Origin: Parvibaculaceae bacterium
GTDB taxonomy: Bacteria > Pseudomonadota > Alphaproteobacteria > Parvibaculales > Parvibaculaceae
Assembly (NCBI GenBank): GCA_028283765.1
Contig: JAPWJY010000007.1
Location: forward strand, 62,001 to 126,000
Length of the DNA stretch: 64,000 bases
Reading direction: 5' to 3'
Shown: in pieces, positions 25,755 to 35,792 of the stretch
Layout of the letters: the number at the start of each line of letters is the position of its first letter
How positions within the stretch are numbered: position 1 is the first letter of the stretch
Notes under the pieces: generated by a model
The model's database searches: none
The model's input: the letters and a program-made list of their open reading frames with translations, nothing else
What the model was told of the DNA's origin: nothing
Made by a program: the position numbers and the translations under genes

Positions 25755-26303
25755 TCACAGCCCGGCCCTGACTCTGGGAAGAATGTCTTCGACCCGGTCC
25801 ACGACCCCGAAGACCGAGCGCAGGTTCGAGCGGACGAAGCCGGTCTCTATCATGTGCTCGATCAGTTCGATCAGCGGATTCCAGAAGCCGCCTATATTGG
25901 CGAAGATGATCGGGTAGCTGTGCCGTCCTAGCTGGGCCCAGGTCAGCATCTCGATCACTTCCTCCAGCGTGCCGATGCCGCCGGGGAGCGCCACGAAGGC
26001 CTGAGAGCGGCTGAACATATCCCATTTGCGCTCATGCATGCTGCCGGTGACGACCAGTTCACTCACGTCAGGCATCATCACTTCGGCTCTTTGCAGGAAA
26101 TCGGGGATGACGCCTGTTACCTTGCCACCGCCCTCCAGCACCGAACGGGCCAGCGCGCCCATCAGGCCGATGCTTGCGCCGCCATAAACGAGGCCGACCT
26201 TCTCACGGGCAAGGACTGCGCCCAGACGGATGGCGGCGTCGAGATAAAGATCCTCCCGGCCGTCGCTCGATCCGCAATAGACGCACAGATTTTCCAGCTT
26301 CAT
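25755..26303 (-). CDS. LOG family protein (TIGR00730)
   Basis: This 182-residue Rossmann-fold protein has the family motif ALPGGIGTLEEVIEMLTWAQ, and CVYCGSSDG at the N-terminus. Related LOG proteins are cytokinin riboside 5'-monophosphate phosphoribohydrolases, which release free bases from nucleoside monophosphates; bacterial members often serve in purine nucleotide turnover. ATG 26303 is chosen because GGAGGAAAA lies upstream at good spacing; the frame runs to 26330. The gene is divergent from the LysM protein gene. Making a plant hormone is a possibility only in a plant-associated host. Confidence 0.88.
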   Translation of the reverse strand: MKLENLCVYCGSSDGREDLYLDAAIRLGAVLAREKVGLVYGGASIGLMGALARSVLEGGGKVTGVIPDFLQRAEVMMPDVSELVVTGSMHERKWDMFSRSQAFVALPGGIGTLEEVIEMLTWAQLGRHSYPIIFANIGGFWNPLIELIEHMIETGFVRSNLRSVFGVVDRVEDILPRVRAGL

Positions 26304-26485
26304 GTCACTTTTCCTCCGGTGCCGCGACAAATTTCACGGAGACCGGCGTATTTCAAGCCAGATTATGATTTCAGTTCTGCAACAAGCCGTTCATGTTGTG
26401 CGACAGACAGAGGTATGTTTCCGCTTTATGCTGCGCCGCCAGCCTGCTGGAGCATGTTCTGCGGGATTTATAGGGGGAGTATCTT

Positions 26486-27454
26486 ATGCGAAGCGCCCTG
26501 ATTGCGATCGGGATCATTATCATTCTGGTGCTGGCTTTTCTGACCGGTCAGCATTACGGCCTGTTCAGGCTGGGCGAGGCCCCGGCCGGGGCGCCTGCCG
26601 CATCGAGCGCGACCGAACCCGGCGCCAGCCCGAATGCCCCCGCTCCCGGGGTTCCGACGTTTGACGTGGTGCGTGTCGACAAGGATGGCTCGGTCGTGAT
26701 GGCAGGCCGTGGGGAGCCCGGCGCGGAGATCTCGATTCTCGCCAACGGGGCGGTCGTGGCGACGGTGAAGGCCGACCAGAACGGCGAGTGGGTCGTCAAT
26801 CTGGACAAGCCACTGGCCGCCGGCGCGACCCAGTTGACCCTCAGCGCCAAAAATCCCGATGGCAGCACCAAGGTTTCGACCCAACTGGTGGCGGTCAATA
26901 TTCCCTCGAAGGCGGGCGAGGAGACGACGGTGGCTCTTTCGGAGCCCGGCAAGGCGACCCGCGTGTTGCAGGGACCGGGGCTTCAGGCCAGCGCGGGGTC
27001 GTCCGTGGTGCTGCAGGCCGTGGACTATGACGGCAAGGGCAATGTGATCTTCTCGGGCAAGGCCAGGCCCGGCACCGTCGTGGCGCTCTCCATCGATGGC
27101 AAGGAGGTTGGCAGGACCATAGCGGATGCGGATGGCCACTGGGAAGTGAAGCCCGAGGGCTCCATCTCGGTCGGCCAGCATTCCCTGAAGGTTGAGGAAC
27201 TGAATGCCGCGGGCGCGGTCGTCGGCGTGATCGAGGTGCCCTTGCAGCGCGAGGACCCTGCGAAGGCGGTGGCCGGGCTCAAGGCCGGCCAGGTGGTGAT
27301 CCAGCCCGGCAACAATCTGTGGAACATTTCCCGCAAGCTTTATGGCGAGGGCACCCAGTACACCGTGATCTATGAGGCCAACAAGGACCAGATCAAGGAC
27401 CCGGACCTGATCTATCCGGGGCAGGTGTTCACGACGCCGCAAACCAAACCCTGA
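26486..27454 (+). CDS. LysM domain protein with N-terminal membrane anchor
   Basis: This 322-residue protein starts with one hydrophobic segment (ALIAIGIIIILVLAFLTG) that should anchor it in the inner membrane or act as an uncleaved signal. An Ala/Pro-rich linker follows. Two Ig-like beta domains come next (GRGEPGAEISILANG and SGKARPGTVVALSIDGKEVG mark the same element of each). The C-terminal LysM domain (VIQPGNNLWNISRKLYGEG to IYPGQVFTTP) binds peptidoglycan. The layout is common in alphaproteobacterial envelope proteins of unknown role. A GC stem-loop overlaps its stop codon (CTGAGCC 27451-27457 with GGCTCAG 27476-27482). Confidence 0.85.
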   Translation: MRSALIAIGIIIILVLAFLTGQHYGLFRLGEAPAGAPAASSATEPGASPNAPAPGVPTFDVVRVDKDGSVVMAGRGEPGAEISILANGAVVATVKADQNGEWVVNLDKPLAAGATQLTLSAKNPDGSTKVSTQLVAVNIPSKAGEETTVALSEPGKATRVLQGPGLQASAGSSVVLQAVDYDGKGNVIFSGKARPGTVVALSIDGKEVGRTIADADGHWEVKPEGSISVGQHSLKVEELNAAGAVVGVIEVPLQREDPAKAVAGLKAGQVVIQPGNNLWNISRKLYGEGTQYTVIYEANKDQIKDPDLIYPGQVFTTPQTKP

Positions 27455-27546
27455 GCCGGGCCAGACACCGGACCGGGCTCAGGTTCAGGCCTAAATCCGG
27501 GAAAGGGCGGGCTTGCCATCGGCGATGGATGAGGTAAGCCTGCCCT

Positions 27547-29438
27547 ATGAGACGTTCAAGCCTTCCCCCGCCTTCCGCGCACGACAGGGCGGCTGACCCG
27601 ATGCGCATCGTGCGGGCGCTCGCGCCTTTTCTCTGGCCTCAGGGCCGGGCGGACCTCAGGCGGCGGGTCGTGCTCTCCCTCATCGCGCTGCTGGCCGCCA
27701 AGGGCGTCACGGTCTATGTGCCGTTTCTCTACAAGGACGCGGTTGACGCCCTGAGCCCCAAAGGCGGCGTCACGGCCATGGTCGCGGTGCCGATCGCGAT
27801 GCTGGTCGCCTACGGGGTCGCCCGCATCCTCATGGCGGCGCTTGCGCAGTTGCGCGACGGGCTCTTTGCCGCCGTCGAGCAGCATGCCGAGCGCGGGCTG
27901 GGCCTGCGGACCTTCCGGCATCTGCACCGCCTGTCGCTGCGCTTCCATCTCGACCGGCGGACGGGCGGGCTCAGCCGCATCGTCGAGCGGGGCACGAGGG
28001 CGGTCGATTTCCTGCTGCGCTTCTCGCTGTTCAATATCGCACCGACGATTCTCGAAATGGTGCTCGTCTGCGGGATTCTGGGCTGGAAATTCGACTGGCG
28101 CTATGTGCTGGGCATGGCGCTTACCGTCATTGTCTATATCGCCTTCACCTTCACGGTGACCGAATGGCGTATCAAGCTGCGCCGGGAAATGAACGCGCTC
28201 GATACCGACGCCAACACCAAGGCGGTCGACAGCCTGCTCAATTTCGAACCGTCAAATATTTCGGCAATGAGAACCATGAGGCCATGCGCTTCGATGCGGC
28301 GCAGGCGGGTTATGAAAAGGCGGCGGTGCGCACGGGCACCTCGCTTGCCTGGCTGAATGCGGGACAGGCGGTGATTTTTACCGTCGGGCTGGTCGCCGCC
28401 ATGCTCATGGTCGCGCAGGGCGTCATGGCGGGCCGGATGACCATCGGCGATCTGGTGCTGGTCAACGGCTTTTATATCCAGCTCTATCAGCCGCTGAACA
28501 TGCTCGGCAATTTCTACCGCGAGATCCGGCAGGCTCTGATCGACATGGAGCTGATGTTCGATCTGCTGGATACGCCGCCCGAGGTGACGGACAAGTCCGG
28601 CGCGCCGCCTCTCAAGGTGACGGGGGGCGAAATCCGTTTCGAGCATGTGTCGTTCTTCTATGACGCCGCGCGCGGCATTCTCGACGATGTGAGCTTCACT
28701 GTGCCGCCGGGCCACACCGTCGCCATCGTTGGCCCCTCCGGAGCGGGGAAATCCACTATTTCGCGCATCCTGTTCCGCTTCTACGACATCCAGAAGGGGC
28801 GGGTGCTGATCGACGGGCAGGATATAGCGGGCGTCACGCAGGACAGCCTGCGCGCCGCCATCGGCATGGTGCCGCAGGACACGGTGCTGTTCAACGACAG
28901 CATCGGCTACAACATCCGCTATGGACGGCCGGATGCGAGCGAGGCCGAGATCGGGGAGGCGGCAGGGCTTGCCCAGATCGCCGGTTTCATTGAGCGGCTG
29001 CCCCGGGGCTACGAAACGCTGGTCGGCGAGCGCGGGCTCAAGCTCTCGGGTGGGGAGAAGCAGCGGGTGGCCATCGCCCGGACCATCCTGAAAAATCCCC
29101 CCATTCTGCTGCTCGATGAGGCGACCTCGGCGCTGGACACGCACACCGAGCAGGAAATCCAGTCGGCGTTGAAGCAGGTGTCGCACAATCGCACCACGCT
29201 GGTGATCGCCCACCGGCTTTCCACCGTGGTCGACGCCGACGAGATCATCGTGCTCGATCGGGGCCGGATCGCCGAGCGGGGCAGCCATGCCGGATTGCTG
29301 GCGCTGGGCGGGGAATATGCCTCGATGTGGCACAACCAGAAGGAAGCGCAGGAGAGCGGCGCGCCTCTGGGACCGGAAAAGGCAGGCCCGGGGCGGCTTT
29401 CGGAGCCCTTCCCGGATGAACTTTCCGCCGAGGCTTAA
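27547..29438 (+). pseudogene. Atm1-type ABC exporter with a one-base frame shift
   Basis: Together two frames encode a half-size ABC exporter of the Atm1/HMT family. The first frame (27547 to about 28248) covers five or so transmembrane helices and the line NTKAVDSLLNFE. The second resumes as TVKYFGNENHEAMRF from about 28249 and runs to 29438, with Walker A VGPSGAGKSTI, signature LSGGEKQRVAIAR, Walker B ILLLDEATSALD and H-loop VIAHRL all intact. The expected text at the join is GAAACCGTC; the sequence has GAACCGTC (28246-28253), one A short. Atm1 proteins export a glutathione-linked sulfur compound for Fe-S cluster or metal handling. The second part has no good start of its own, so the gene is broken or the base is a sequencing error. 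Confidence 0.82.
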
Positions 29439-29528
29439 CGTTCGCGTCCATGGAGGGTAGAGTGCGCCCCTGCCGGCCCCCGGGCCGGACTGACATCGCC
29501 ATCGCCAACAGCGAGAGGTCGCGCCGAT

Positions 29529-30197
29529 ATGGACAATCTTACCTCGATCCTGACCCCGATCCATCGGGAGGGCTATCGTTACATACTGATGTTCGCGGCC
29601 GCCGCCTTCATCCTGTTCTTCCTGTGGACGCCTCTTGGCTGGGCAGGTGTGGTCCTGACGCTCTGGTGCGTCTATTTCTTCCGGGACCCCGAGCGTGTGA
29701 CGCCGCGCCGCGAGGGCATCGTGGTCAGCCCCGCCGATGGCATTGTCAGCCTGATCAGCGAGGCCGTGCCGCCGCCGGAGCTGGGATTGGGCGAGGAGGC
29801 GCTGCCCCGCGTCAGCGTGTTCATGAATGTCTTCAACTGCCATGTGAACCGCGCGCCGGTACCCGGCATCATCAAGCGGATCGCCTATCGTCCCGGCAAG
29901 TTCATCAACGCCAAGCTCGACAAGGCCAGCGAGGACAATGAGCGCAACTCCATCCTGATCGAGCGCCCGGACGGGGCGCAGTTCGTGATGGTGCAGATCG
30001 CGGGCCTCGTGGCGCGCCGGATCGTCTGCGAGGCGACCGAGGCAAGCGAGGTGGCGGCGGGCGGCCGGGTCGGCATCATCCGCTTCGGCAGCCGGGTCGA
30101 TGTCTATATGCCCACCGGGATGTGGCCCTGCGTCGAGGTCGGGCAGACCATGGTGGCCGGTGAAACGGTCCTCGCCGACCCGCGCATTTCTCTCTGA
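29529..30197 (+). CDS. psd: phosphatidylserine decarboxylase (short form)
   Basis: This 222-residue enzyme turns phosphatidylserine into phosphatidylethanolamine. It has two N-terminal hydrophobic helices (about residues 17-50), then [10 protein letters not shown], the core [19 protein letters not shown], and a C-terminal [10 protein letters not shown]. Self-cleavage between Gly187 and Ser188 should give the pyruvoyl group. The short length is typical of the form common in alphaproteobacteria. pssA follows 20 bases later, so the two steps of phosphatidylethanolamine synthesis are made from one transcript. Confidence 0.92.
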   Translation: MDNLTSILTPIHREGYRYILMFAAAAFILFFLWTPLGWAGVVLTLWCVYFFRDPERVTPRREGIVVSPADGIVSLISEAVPPPELGLGEEALPRVSVFMNVFNCHVNRAPVPGIIKRIAYRPGKFINAKLDKASEDNERNSILIERPDGAQFVMVQIAGLVARRIVCEATEASEVAAGGRVGIIRFGSRVDVYMPTGMWPCVEVGQTMVAGETVLADPRISL

Positions 30198-30217
30198 CCT
30201 CAAGGATTGGATGTTCC

Positions 30218-31027
30218 ATGGAGGTTGAGTTTGAAACCCCGGAAGAGCCCGGCGCGGACCAGAAGGACCGGCGCCTCGTCGTCCGCAGCCTGATCCCCAA
30301 CGGGATCACGGTGCTTGCCTTGTGCGCGGGGCTGACCGCCATGCGGTTCGCCATGGCCGGCCAATTCGAGCGTGCGGTGGTTGCGATCATCGTGGCTTCC
30401 ATCCTCGACGGGCTGGACGGACGCGCCGCCCGCCTGCTCAAGGGCACCACCAAATTCGGGGCCGAACTCGACAGCCTGACGGACTTCGTCAATTTCGGCG
30501 TTTCGCCGGTCATGGTGCTCTATATCTGGTCCATGCAGGAACTGGGCGGTATCGGCTGGATTGCCGTGCTCGGCTATGCCATCTGCTGCGCGCTGCGGCT
30601 GGCGCGCTTCAATGTCGCGCTGGACGATCCCGACAAGCCTGAGTGGACGGCGAATTATTTCGTTGGCGTGCCGGCTCCCGCGGGGGCGTGGCTGGTCATG
30701 CTGCCGCTCTATCTGAGCTTTCTGGGACTGGTGAACCTCAATCATGTGCCGGTGCTGATCGCGGCCTACAGCCTCTTCATCGGGTTCCTGATGATCAGCC
30801 GCATTCCGACCTTTTCAGGCAAGAAGATGCGCATCCGGCTCGGGCGGGAATGGGTGCTGCCGATTCTGCTCGGCGTCGGGCTGGTGGCCGCCATGAGCCT
30901 CAATTTCCCCTGGCATACGCTCTGCCTGATCGCGTTCATCTATCTGGGCTTCATCCCCTTCAGCCTGTCACGCTACAGACGCCATATGGCCGAAGACGCA
31001 CGGCTCGACGTCTCCAGCCTGCCCTAG
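30218..31027 (+). CDS. pssA: CDP-diacylglycerol--serine O-phosphatidyltransferase
   Basis: This 269-residue membrane enzyme makes phosphatidylserine from CDP-diacylglycerol and serine. The CDP-alcohol phosphatidyltransferase motif DG..AR......FG...DS..D is seen in DGLDGRAARLLKGTTKFGAE and the following LDSLTD. About seven to eight hydrophobic segments are present. Its product is used by the Psd encoded just upstream. The ATG follows GGATTGGATGTTCC, an ordinary site. Confidence 0.94.
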   Translation: MEVEFETPEEPGADQKDRRLVVRSLIPNGITVLALCAGLTAMRFAMAGQFERAVVAIIVASILDGLDGRAARLLKGTTKFGAELDSLTDFVNFGVSPVMVLYIWSMQELGGIGWIAVLGYAICCALRLARFNVALDDPDKPEWTANYFVGVPAPAGAWLVMLPLYLSFLGLVNLNHVPVLIAAYSLFIGFLMISRIPTFSGKKMRIRLGREWVLPILLGVGLVAAMSLNFPWHTLCLIAFIYLGFIPFSLSRYRRHMAEDARLDVSSLP

Positions 31028-31405
31028 GACCAGCCTTTTGCGTCCCGCCCGGGGCAGGGGGCGGGGCCCTATGACGCAAGAGCATCCGGTCGCATGGCAG
31101 ATGTTCCATGCCTGATGTCATTTCAGTGTGTCGAAGCTGTCACGTCACAAAATCATCATTTGACCCCGTAACACAAAACGAAAATCTTGGCCCTCGAAAC
31201 GGGGGTTGTCACGGCATCGAAGCTGAAATGTCGTCTTCGGACGGGTTTGGCCGGATATGTGGCGGCGATGTTGTCGATGCGCGAATATGGTTCGTAACAG
31301 GACGATATTGCGCAGCACGCCGGTGCGCCTCGGATCACAGGATTTGTAAACGGCCTCATATCTCGATGCCGTCCCCATCTGCCATCTGACAGGGAACAGA
31401 CTCGC
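31028..31405. other. pssA-pstS1 intergenic region
   Basis: No gene is seen in these 378 bases. A strong stem-loop lies at 31038-31079 (TTGCGTC with GACGCAA, with an inner CCCGCCC/GGGCGGG stem) and may end the psd-pssA transcript, although no U-run follows. The conserved pst element is at 31144-31168. The remaining 230 bases form the long leader of pstS1, in which I find no reading frame with a ribosome binding site. Confidence 0.5.
31144..31168 (+). promoter_or_regulatory. conserved element upstream of pstS1 (putative Pho box)
   Basis: These 25 bases, starting GTCACAAAATCATC and ending TTTGACCCCG, are identical to 32663-32687 upstream of the second pstS gene. CTGTCAC (31137-31143) lies next to it and matches half of the PhoB box. 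Identity in otherwise different leaders argues for selection. A phosphate-starvation role (PhoB binding) is inferred from the genes. Confidence 0.6.
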
Positions 31406-32449
31406 ATGTTCAACTTCAAGACGTTCGTCCGGGCGGCGACGGTCGCCATCGGTACGATGGCCGCCATGGCCACCGCGCACGCCGACACCAGCATCACTGG
31501 CGCGGGTGCCACATTCCCGTATCCGGTTTATGCCAAGTGGGCAGAAGCCTACAAGGCCGAGACCGGCGTGGGCCTCAATTATCAGTCGATCGGTTCCGGT
31601 GGCGGCATCAAGCAGATCCAGGCCGGCACGGTCGATTTCGGCGCGACCGACCGTCCGCTCGACAAGGCCACGCTCGATATGACGGGCCTCGTCCAGTTCC
31701 CGATGGTCATGGGCGGCATCGTGCCGGTCGTCAACCTGCCGGGCATTGCTCCGGACTCGATCGTGCTCACCGGTCCTGTCCTCGCGGGCATGTATTCGGG
31801 CAGCATCACCAACTGGAACGATCCGCAGATCGCCCAACTCAACCCCGGCGTCACCTTCCCTGACAAGGCCATTCTGCCGGTCTACCGTTCGGACGGCTCG
31901 GGCACGACCTTCAACTTCACGACCTATCTTTCGCGCGTTTCCGAATGGCGCGACGTGAACACCTCCGTTGAATGGCCGACCGGCCTCGGCGGCAAGGGCA
32001 ACGAAGGTGTTGCCGCTCTCGTCAGCCAGACCGACGGCGCGGTGGGTTATGTTGAGTTCGCCTATGCGATCCAGAACAAGATGACCTACACGAAGATGAT
32101 CAACGCTTCCGGCAAGACCGTGAGCCCCAGCCTTGCCACTTTCCAGTCCGCCGCCGCGAAGGCTGACTGGAACTCGGTTCCGGGCTTCGGCGTGATCCTT
32201 GCCAACCAGTGGGGCGACGATGTCTGGCCGATGACGGCCGCCACCTTCATCCTGATGCACAAGAAGGCGGGCAACGCTGTTACTTCGGCTGCCACGCTCA
32301 AGTTCTTCAAGTGGAGCTATGAGAAGGGCCAGAACCTCGCCGAGGGTCTGCAGTATGTGCCCATGCCCGCGAACGCCGTACCGCAGTTCGAGGCGGTCTG
32401 GAACGGCATCACGAACGATGACGGCAAGCCGGTTCTCGCCGCTAACTAA
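31406..32449 (+). CDS. pstS: phosphate ABC transporter substrate-binding protein (copy 1)
   Basis: This 347-residue periplasmic phosphate-binding protein has a Sec signal peptide (about residues 1-26, ending AMATAHA) and then ITGAGATFPYPVYAKWAEAY. The phosphate-contact stretches GSGGGIKQI, DFGATDRPL, YRSDGSGTTFNFT and GGKGNEGVAALV are all present. A 12-bp-stem terminator follows at 32478-32517, so most transcripts end here and make PstS in excess. A second, similar pstS gene follows 411 bases later. The protein delivers phosphate to PstCAB. Confidence 0.94.
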   Translation: MFNFKTFVRAATVAIGTMAAMATAHADTSITGAGATFPYPVYAKWAEAYKAETGVGLNYQSIGSGGGIKQIQAGTVDFGATDRPLDKATLDMTGLVQFPMVMGGIVPVVNLPGIAPDSIVLTGPVLAGMYSGSITNWNDPQIAQLNPGVTFPDKAILPVYRSDGSGTTFNFTTYLSRVSEWRDVNTSVEWPTGLGGKGNEGVAALVSQTDGAVGYVEFAYAIQNKMTYTKMINASGKTVSPSLATFQSAAAKADWNSVPGFGVILANQWGDDVWPMTAATFILMHKKAGNAVTSAATLKFFKWSYEKGQNLAEGLQYVPMPANAVPQFEAVWNGITNDDGKPVLAAN

Positions 32450-32477
32450 AAGTTGAATCAATGCCTCTGTGAGGCCC

Positions 32478-32517
32478 GGGCCGGGAAAGACTGAGCGCTT
32501 TCCCGGCCCTCTTCTTG
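32478..32517 (+). terminator. terminator after pstS1
   Basis: GGGCCGGGAAAG (32478-32489) and CTTTCCCGGCCC (32498-32509) form a perfect 12-bp stem with an 8-base loop, followed by TCTTCTTG. The tail is only moderately U-rich, so some read-through is likely. Confidence 0.7.
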
Positions 32518-32662
32518 CCGGGCCCCGGCAGATCATAATCCGGGGAAATCAAGACTTATCCACAGGCTGACTGTCCCGTTCCGGGGCGACTGCCGCAAAT
32601 TCGTAACATGATTGATATATGGATAGCCCTGCCCGGGTGGCGGTGAGTTCGTGACGAAATGT

Positions 32663-32687
32663 GTCACAAAATCATCATTTGACCCCG
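32663..32687 (+). promoter_or_regulatory. conserved element upstream of pstS2 (putative Pho box)
   Basis: This is the second copy of the 25-base element found at 31144-31168, with no mismatch. It lies 173 bases before the pstS2 start codon; the first copy lies 237 bases before the pstS1 start. The bases on either side of the element differ, so it is not simply part of a long duplication. Confidence 0.6.
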
Positions 32688-32860
32688 GGCTCCGGACGCC
32701 AAATGGTGGGGCTACCAAGACATTCGTGTTTCGGTTTTGTGACGGTGGCCCGCTCTCGATCTCTGGAAATGGCCACTGCAGGGTGGCCTGACCGGAGCTG
32801 CCAGGTTCGGACTGACAGGGAAAACGGCTCTCGCCGCTCAACTAACAGGGACAATCGCCT

Positions 32861-33901
32861 ATGTTCAAACTGAGAAAGCTTCTTGCGACGGCCGCAATCC
32901 TTGCGGTGACCGCATCTGGTCTTGCAACGGCGCAGGCTGCGGATATTTCGGGTGCAGGGGCGACCTTCCCCTATCCGCTCTATGGAAAATGGGCTGCCGA
33001 ATACAAGAACGAGACCGGCGTCGGCATGAACTACCAGTCGATCGGTTCGGGCGGCGGCATCAAGCAGATCAAGGCCAATACGGTCGATTTCGGCGCCAGC
33101 GACAAGCCGCTGAGCGGAACCGAGCTTGAACAGGCCGGGCTGCTCCAGTTTCCCGTCGTGATGGGCGGCATTGTTCCGATTTTCAACATCGATGGCGTGA
33201 AGCCGGGTGAGGTGGTTCTCTCCGGCGATGTGCTCGCGCAGATCTATCTGGGCAAGATCAAGAACTGGAACGACCCGGCGATCGCCGCGCTGAACAAGGG
33301 CGTGAAGTTGCCGGATCTCGCGCTGATCCCGATCTACCGTTCGGACGGGTCGGGCACGAGCTTCAATTTCACCTACTTCCTCAATGAATCGAACAAGGAT
33401 TGGGCTGAAGTCGGCGTCAATACCTCGGTCGAATGGCCGGTGGGCCTTGGCGGCAAGGGCAATGAAGGCGTGGCGGCACTGGTCGGCCAGACCAAGGGCG
33501 CTATCGGCTATGTCGAATACGCCTATGCCCTTCAGAACGCCCTGCCTTACAGCCGGATGCTGAACAAGGATGGCAAGGTTGTCGAGCCGAGCCTTGAAAG
33601 CTTTCAGGCCGCTGCCGCCAATGCTGACTGGAAGGGAACGCCGGGCTATGGCGTGATCCTCGCCAACCAGCCCGGTGCGGCCAGCTGGCCGATGACGGCC
33701 GCCACCTTCATCCTCGTCCACAAGGCACCGGCGAAGCCCGAAGGCACCGCCTCGACCCTCAAGTTCTTCGACTGGGCCTACAGCAAGGGCGACAAGATGG
33801 CCGAAGATCTCCACTACGTTCCTCTGCCAGATGCGACTGTCTCACTTGTCGAGAGCAGCTGGAAGCAGGTCGTCGATAAAGACGGCAAGCCCGTTTTCTG
33901 A
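32861..33901 (+). CDS. pstS: phosphate ABC transporter substrate-binding protein (copy 2)
   Basis: This 346-residue PstS has a signal peptide (residues about 1-26, ending GLATAQA), then ISGAGATFPYPLYGKWAAEY, and the same phosphate-binding stretches as copy 1 (GSGGGIKQI, DFGASDKPL, YRSDGSGTSFNFT, GGKGNEGVAALV). The two proteins are clearly homologous over their whole length but differ in many surface residues, so the duplication is not recent. This copy is 62 bases from pstC and heads the pstSCAB operon. The two may differ in affinity or in expression. Confidence 0.94.
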   Translation: MFKLRKLLATAAILAVTASGLATAQAADISGAGATFPYPLYGKWAAEYKNETGVGMNYQSIGSGGGIKQIKANTVDFGASDKPLSGTELEQAGLLQFPVVMGGIVPIFNIDGVKPGEVVLSGDVLAQIYLGKIKNWNDPAIAALNKGVKLPDLALIPIYRSDGSGTSFNFTYFLNESNKDWAEVGVNTSVEWPVGLGGKGNEGVAALVGQTKGAIGYVEYAYALQNALPYSRMLNKDGKVVEPSLESFQAAAANADWKGTPGYGVILANQPGAASWPMTAATFILVHKAPAKPEGTASTLKFFDWAYSKGDKMAEDLHYVPLPDATVSLVESSWKQVVDKDGKPVF

Positions 33902-33963
33902 TAACCGGATCTTCATCCAGGGGGCGGGAGGGGCCTGAAAGCCTCTTCCGCAGCGCAGGGGAA

Positions 33964-34938
33964 ATGCAGTCAACAACAACAGTTGCGAAGGTCATGGACG
34001 AAGCGCCGCGTCGAAAAGGTAACGCCCGGTCTCGAATCGGCGATCCGTTGTTCAAATGGCTCACATGGTCGTTCACCATGCTGGTGCTGCTCATTCTGGG
34101 AGGAGTCGTCTTCACGCTGGTGGAGGGCTCTATCCCCGTCTTCAAGACCATGGGTCTTGATTTTCTGATCACGGCGAAATGGAATCCGGTCACCGATCAA
34201 TATGGCGTCATTGTGCCCCTGGTGGGCACGCTGGTGACCGCGCTGATCGCCATGCTGGTCGGCGTGCCGACAAGTTTCGCCATCGCGTTCTTCCTGACGG
34301 AACTCTGTCCGTATTTTATTCGCCAGCCGATCAGTATCGCCATCGAGTTGCTGGCCGCGGTGCCAAGCATCATTTATGGCATCTGGGGCCTCTTCATCGT
34401 CGCACCTTACTTCCAGAGCCATATCGAGCCGGTGCTGATCGCCGTGCTGGGGCCCATCCCGGTTCTGGGCGCGCTGTTCCAGGGGCCTGCCATCGGCATC
34501 GGCATGCTGCTCGCCGGACTTATCCTCGGCCTGATGATCCTGCCTTTCATCACTGCCGTGACCCGCGACGTCTTCTCGTCCGTGCCCGCCGTGCTGCGTG
34601 AATCGGCTTACGGACTTGGCTGCACCCGCTGGGAAGTGGTTCGCCGCATCGTGCTGCCTTATTGCCGGACCGGCGTCGTCGGCGCCGTCATGCTGGGCCT
34701 TGGCCGCGCGCTGGGCGAAACCATGGCCGTCACCTTCGTGATCGGCAATGCGCATCGCCTCTCCACCTCATTGATGGCGCCCGGGACCACCATCTCGGCA
34801 ACGCTCGCCAACGAGTTCACGGAAGCGGTGGGCGACGTCTACACATCGGCGCTGATTGGCCTTGGTCTGGTCCTGTTCGTGCTGACCTTCTTCGTGCTCG
34901 CCCTCGGCAAGCGTCTCCTTCTCCGCGCCGGTCATTAA
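33964..34938 (+). CDS. pstC: phosphate ABC transporter permease PstC
   Basis: This 324-residue inner-membrane permease pairs with PstA. It has six hydrophobic helices, the first near residues 33-57. The cytoplasmic EAA-like loop reads [20 protein letters not shown]. The family-typical [21 protein letters not shown] and [17 protein letters not shown] follow the first helix. It starts 62 bases after pstS2 and is followed 11 bases later by pstA. Confidence 0.94.
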   Translation: MQSTTTVAKVMDEAPRRKGNARSRIGDPLFKWLTWSFTMLVLLILGGVVFTLVEGSIPVFKTMGLDFLITAKWNPVTDQYGVIVPLVGTLVTALIAMLVGVPTSFAIAFFLTELCPYFIRQPISIAIELLAAVPSIIYGIWGLFIVAPYFQSHIEPVLIAVLGPIPVLGALFQGPAIGIGMLLAGLILGLMILPFITAVTRDVFSSVPAVLRESAYGLGCTRWEVVRRIVLPYCRTGVVGAVMLGLGRALGETMAVTFVIGNAHRLSTSLMAPGTTISATLANEFTEAVGDVYTSALIGLGLVLFVLTFFVLALGKRLLLRAGH

Positions 34939-34949
34939 CGAGGTCCGCC

Positions 34950-35792
34950 ATGAACCCTGTCGTTCGCCGTCACCTCACCGACAAGATCGTGGTCGCGGTT
35001 TCATTCGCGGTCACGGCCGCCATTCTTGCGGTTCTTGCCTTCATCCTCGGCACGTTGATCTACAACGGGCTCGCCGCCATGAAGCTTTCTCTCTTTACCG
35101 AGAGCACACCCCCTCCCGGCAGCGCCGGAGGCCTCGCCAACGCCATCATGGGCAGCCTCATGATGACGGTGCTGGCGACTCTGATCGCAACGCCGGTCGG
35201 CATTCTCGCCGGCACCTATCTGGCCGAATATGCCCGGGGCAACAAGCTGGCGTCCGTCGTGCGCTTCATCAACGACGTGCTGCTGAGCGCGCCGTCGATC
35301 ATCATCGGCCTGTTCGTCTACACCATCATCGTCATGCCGATGGGCCATTTCTCGGCCTGGGCGGGCACGGTGGCGCTGGCCATCATCGCGGTGCCGATCA
35401 TTGTGCGCACCACCGAGGACATGCTGTCGCTCGTGCCTGACACGCTGCGCGAGGCGGGCATGGCGCTCGGTACGCCGAAATGGATGGTCATCCTTCATAT
35501 CGGCTACAAGGCCGCGTTCCAGGGCATGCTGACGGGCATCCTGCTCGCCATCGCCCGGGTCAGCGGTGAAACGGCGCCGTTGCTGTTCACCGCCCTCAAC
35601 AACCAGTTCTGGAGCATGGATCTCAATGCTCCGATGGCGAACCTTCCGGTCGTCATCTTCCAGTTTGCCATGAGCCCCTATGCGGACTGGCGTGAGCTTG
35701 CCTGGGGTGGTGCGCTTTTGATCACCTTCACCGTGCTTGTCCTCAACGTCCTTGCCCGTGTCCTGTCCTCACAGAAAAAGAGAGCTGCCTGA
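34950..35792 (+). CDS. pstA: phosphate ABC transporter permease PstA
   Basis: This 280-residue permease is the second channel subunit. It has six hydrophobic helices, and the EAA-like loop is [20 protein letters not shown]. The ATG at 34950 has GAGG six bases before it. The frame extends far upstream inside pstC, but that part is only an overlap with the pstC frame. The stop codon shares one base with the pstB start. Confidence 0.94.
   Translation: MNPVVRRHLTDKIVVAVSFAVTAAILAVLAFILGTLIYNGLAAMKLSLFTESTPPPGSAGGLANAIMGSLMMTVLATLIATPVGILAGTYLAEYARGNKLASVVRFINDVLLSAPSIIIGLFVYTIIVMPMGHFSAWAGTVALAIIAVPIIVRTTEDMLSLVPDTLREAGMALGTPKWMVILHIGYKAAFQGMLTGILLAIARVSGETAPLLFTALNNQFWSMDLNAPMANLPVVIFQFAMSPYADWRELAWGGALLITFTVLVLNVLARVLSSQKKRAA

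Larger units (their letters stand above)
32450..32860. other. pstS1-pstS2 intergenic region
   Basis: No gene is seen in these 411 bases. It holds a terminator (32478-32517), the conserved pst element (32663-32687) and the leader of pstS2. GTGAC (32651-32655) and GTCAC (32663-32667) form a small dyad that overlaps the conserved element. Confidence 0.55.
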
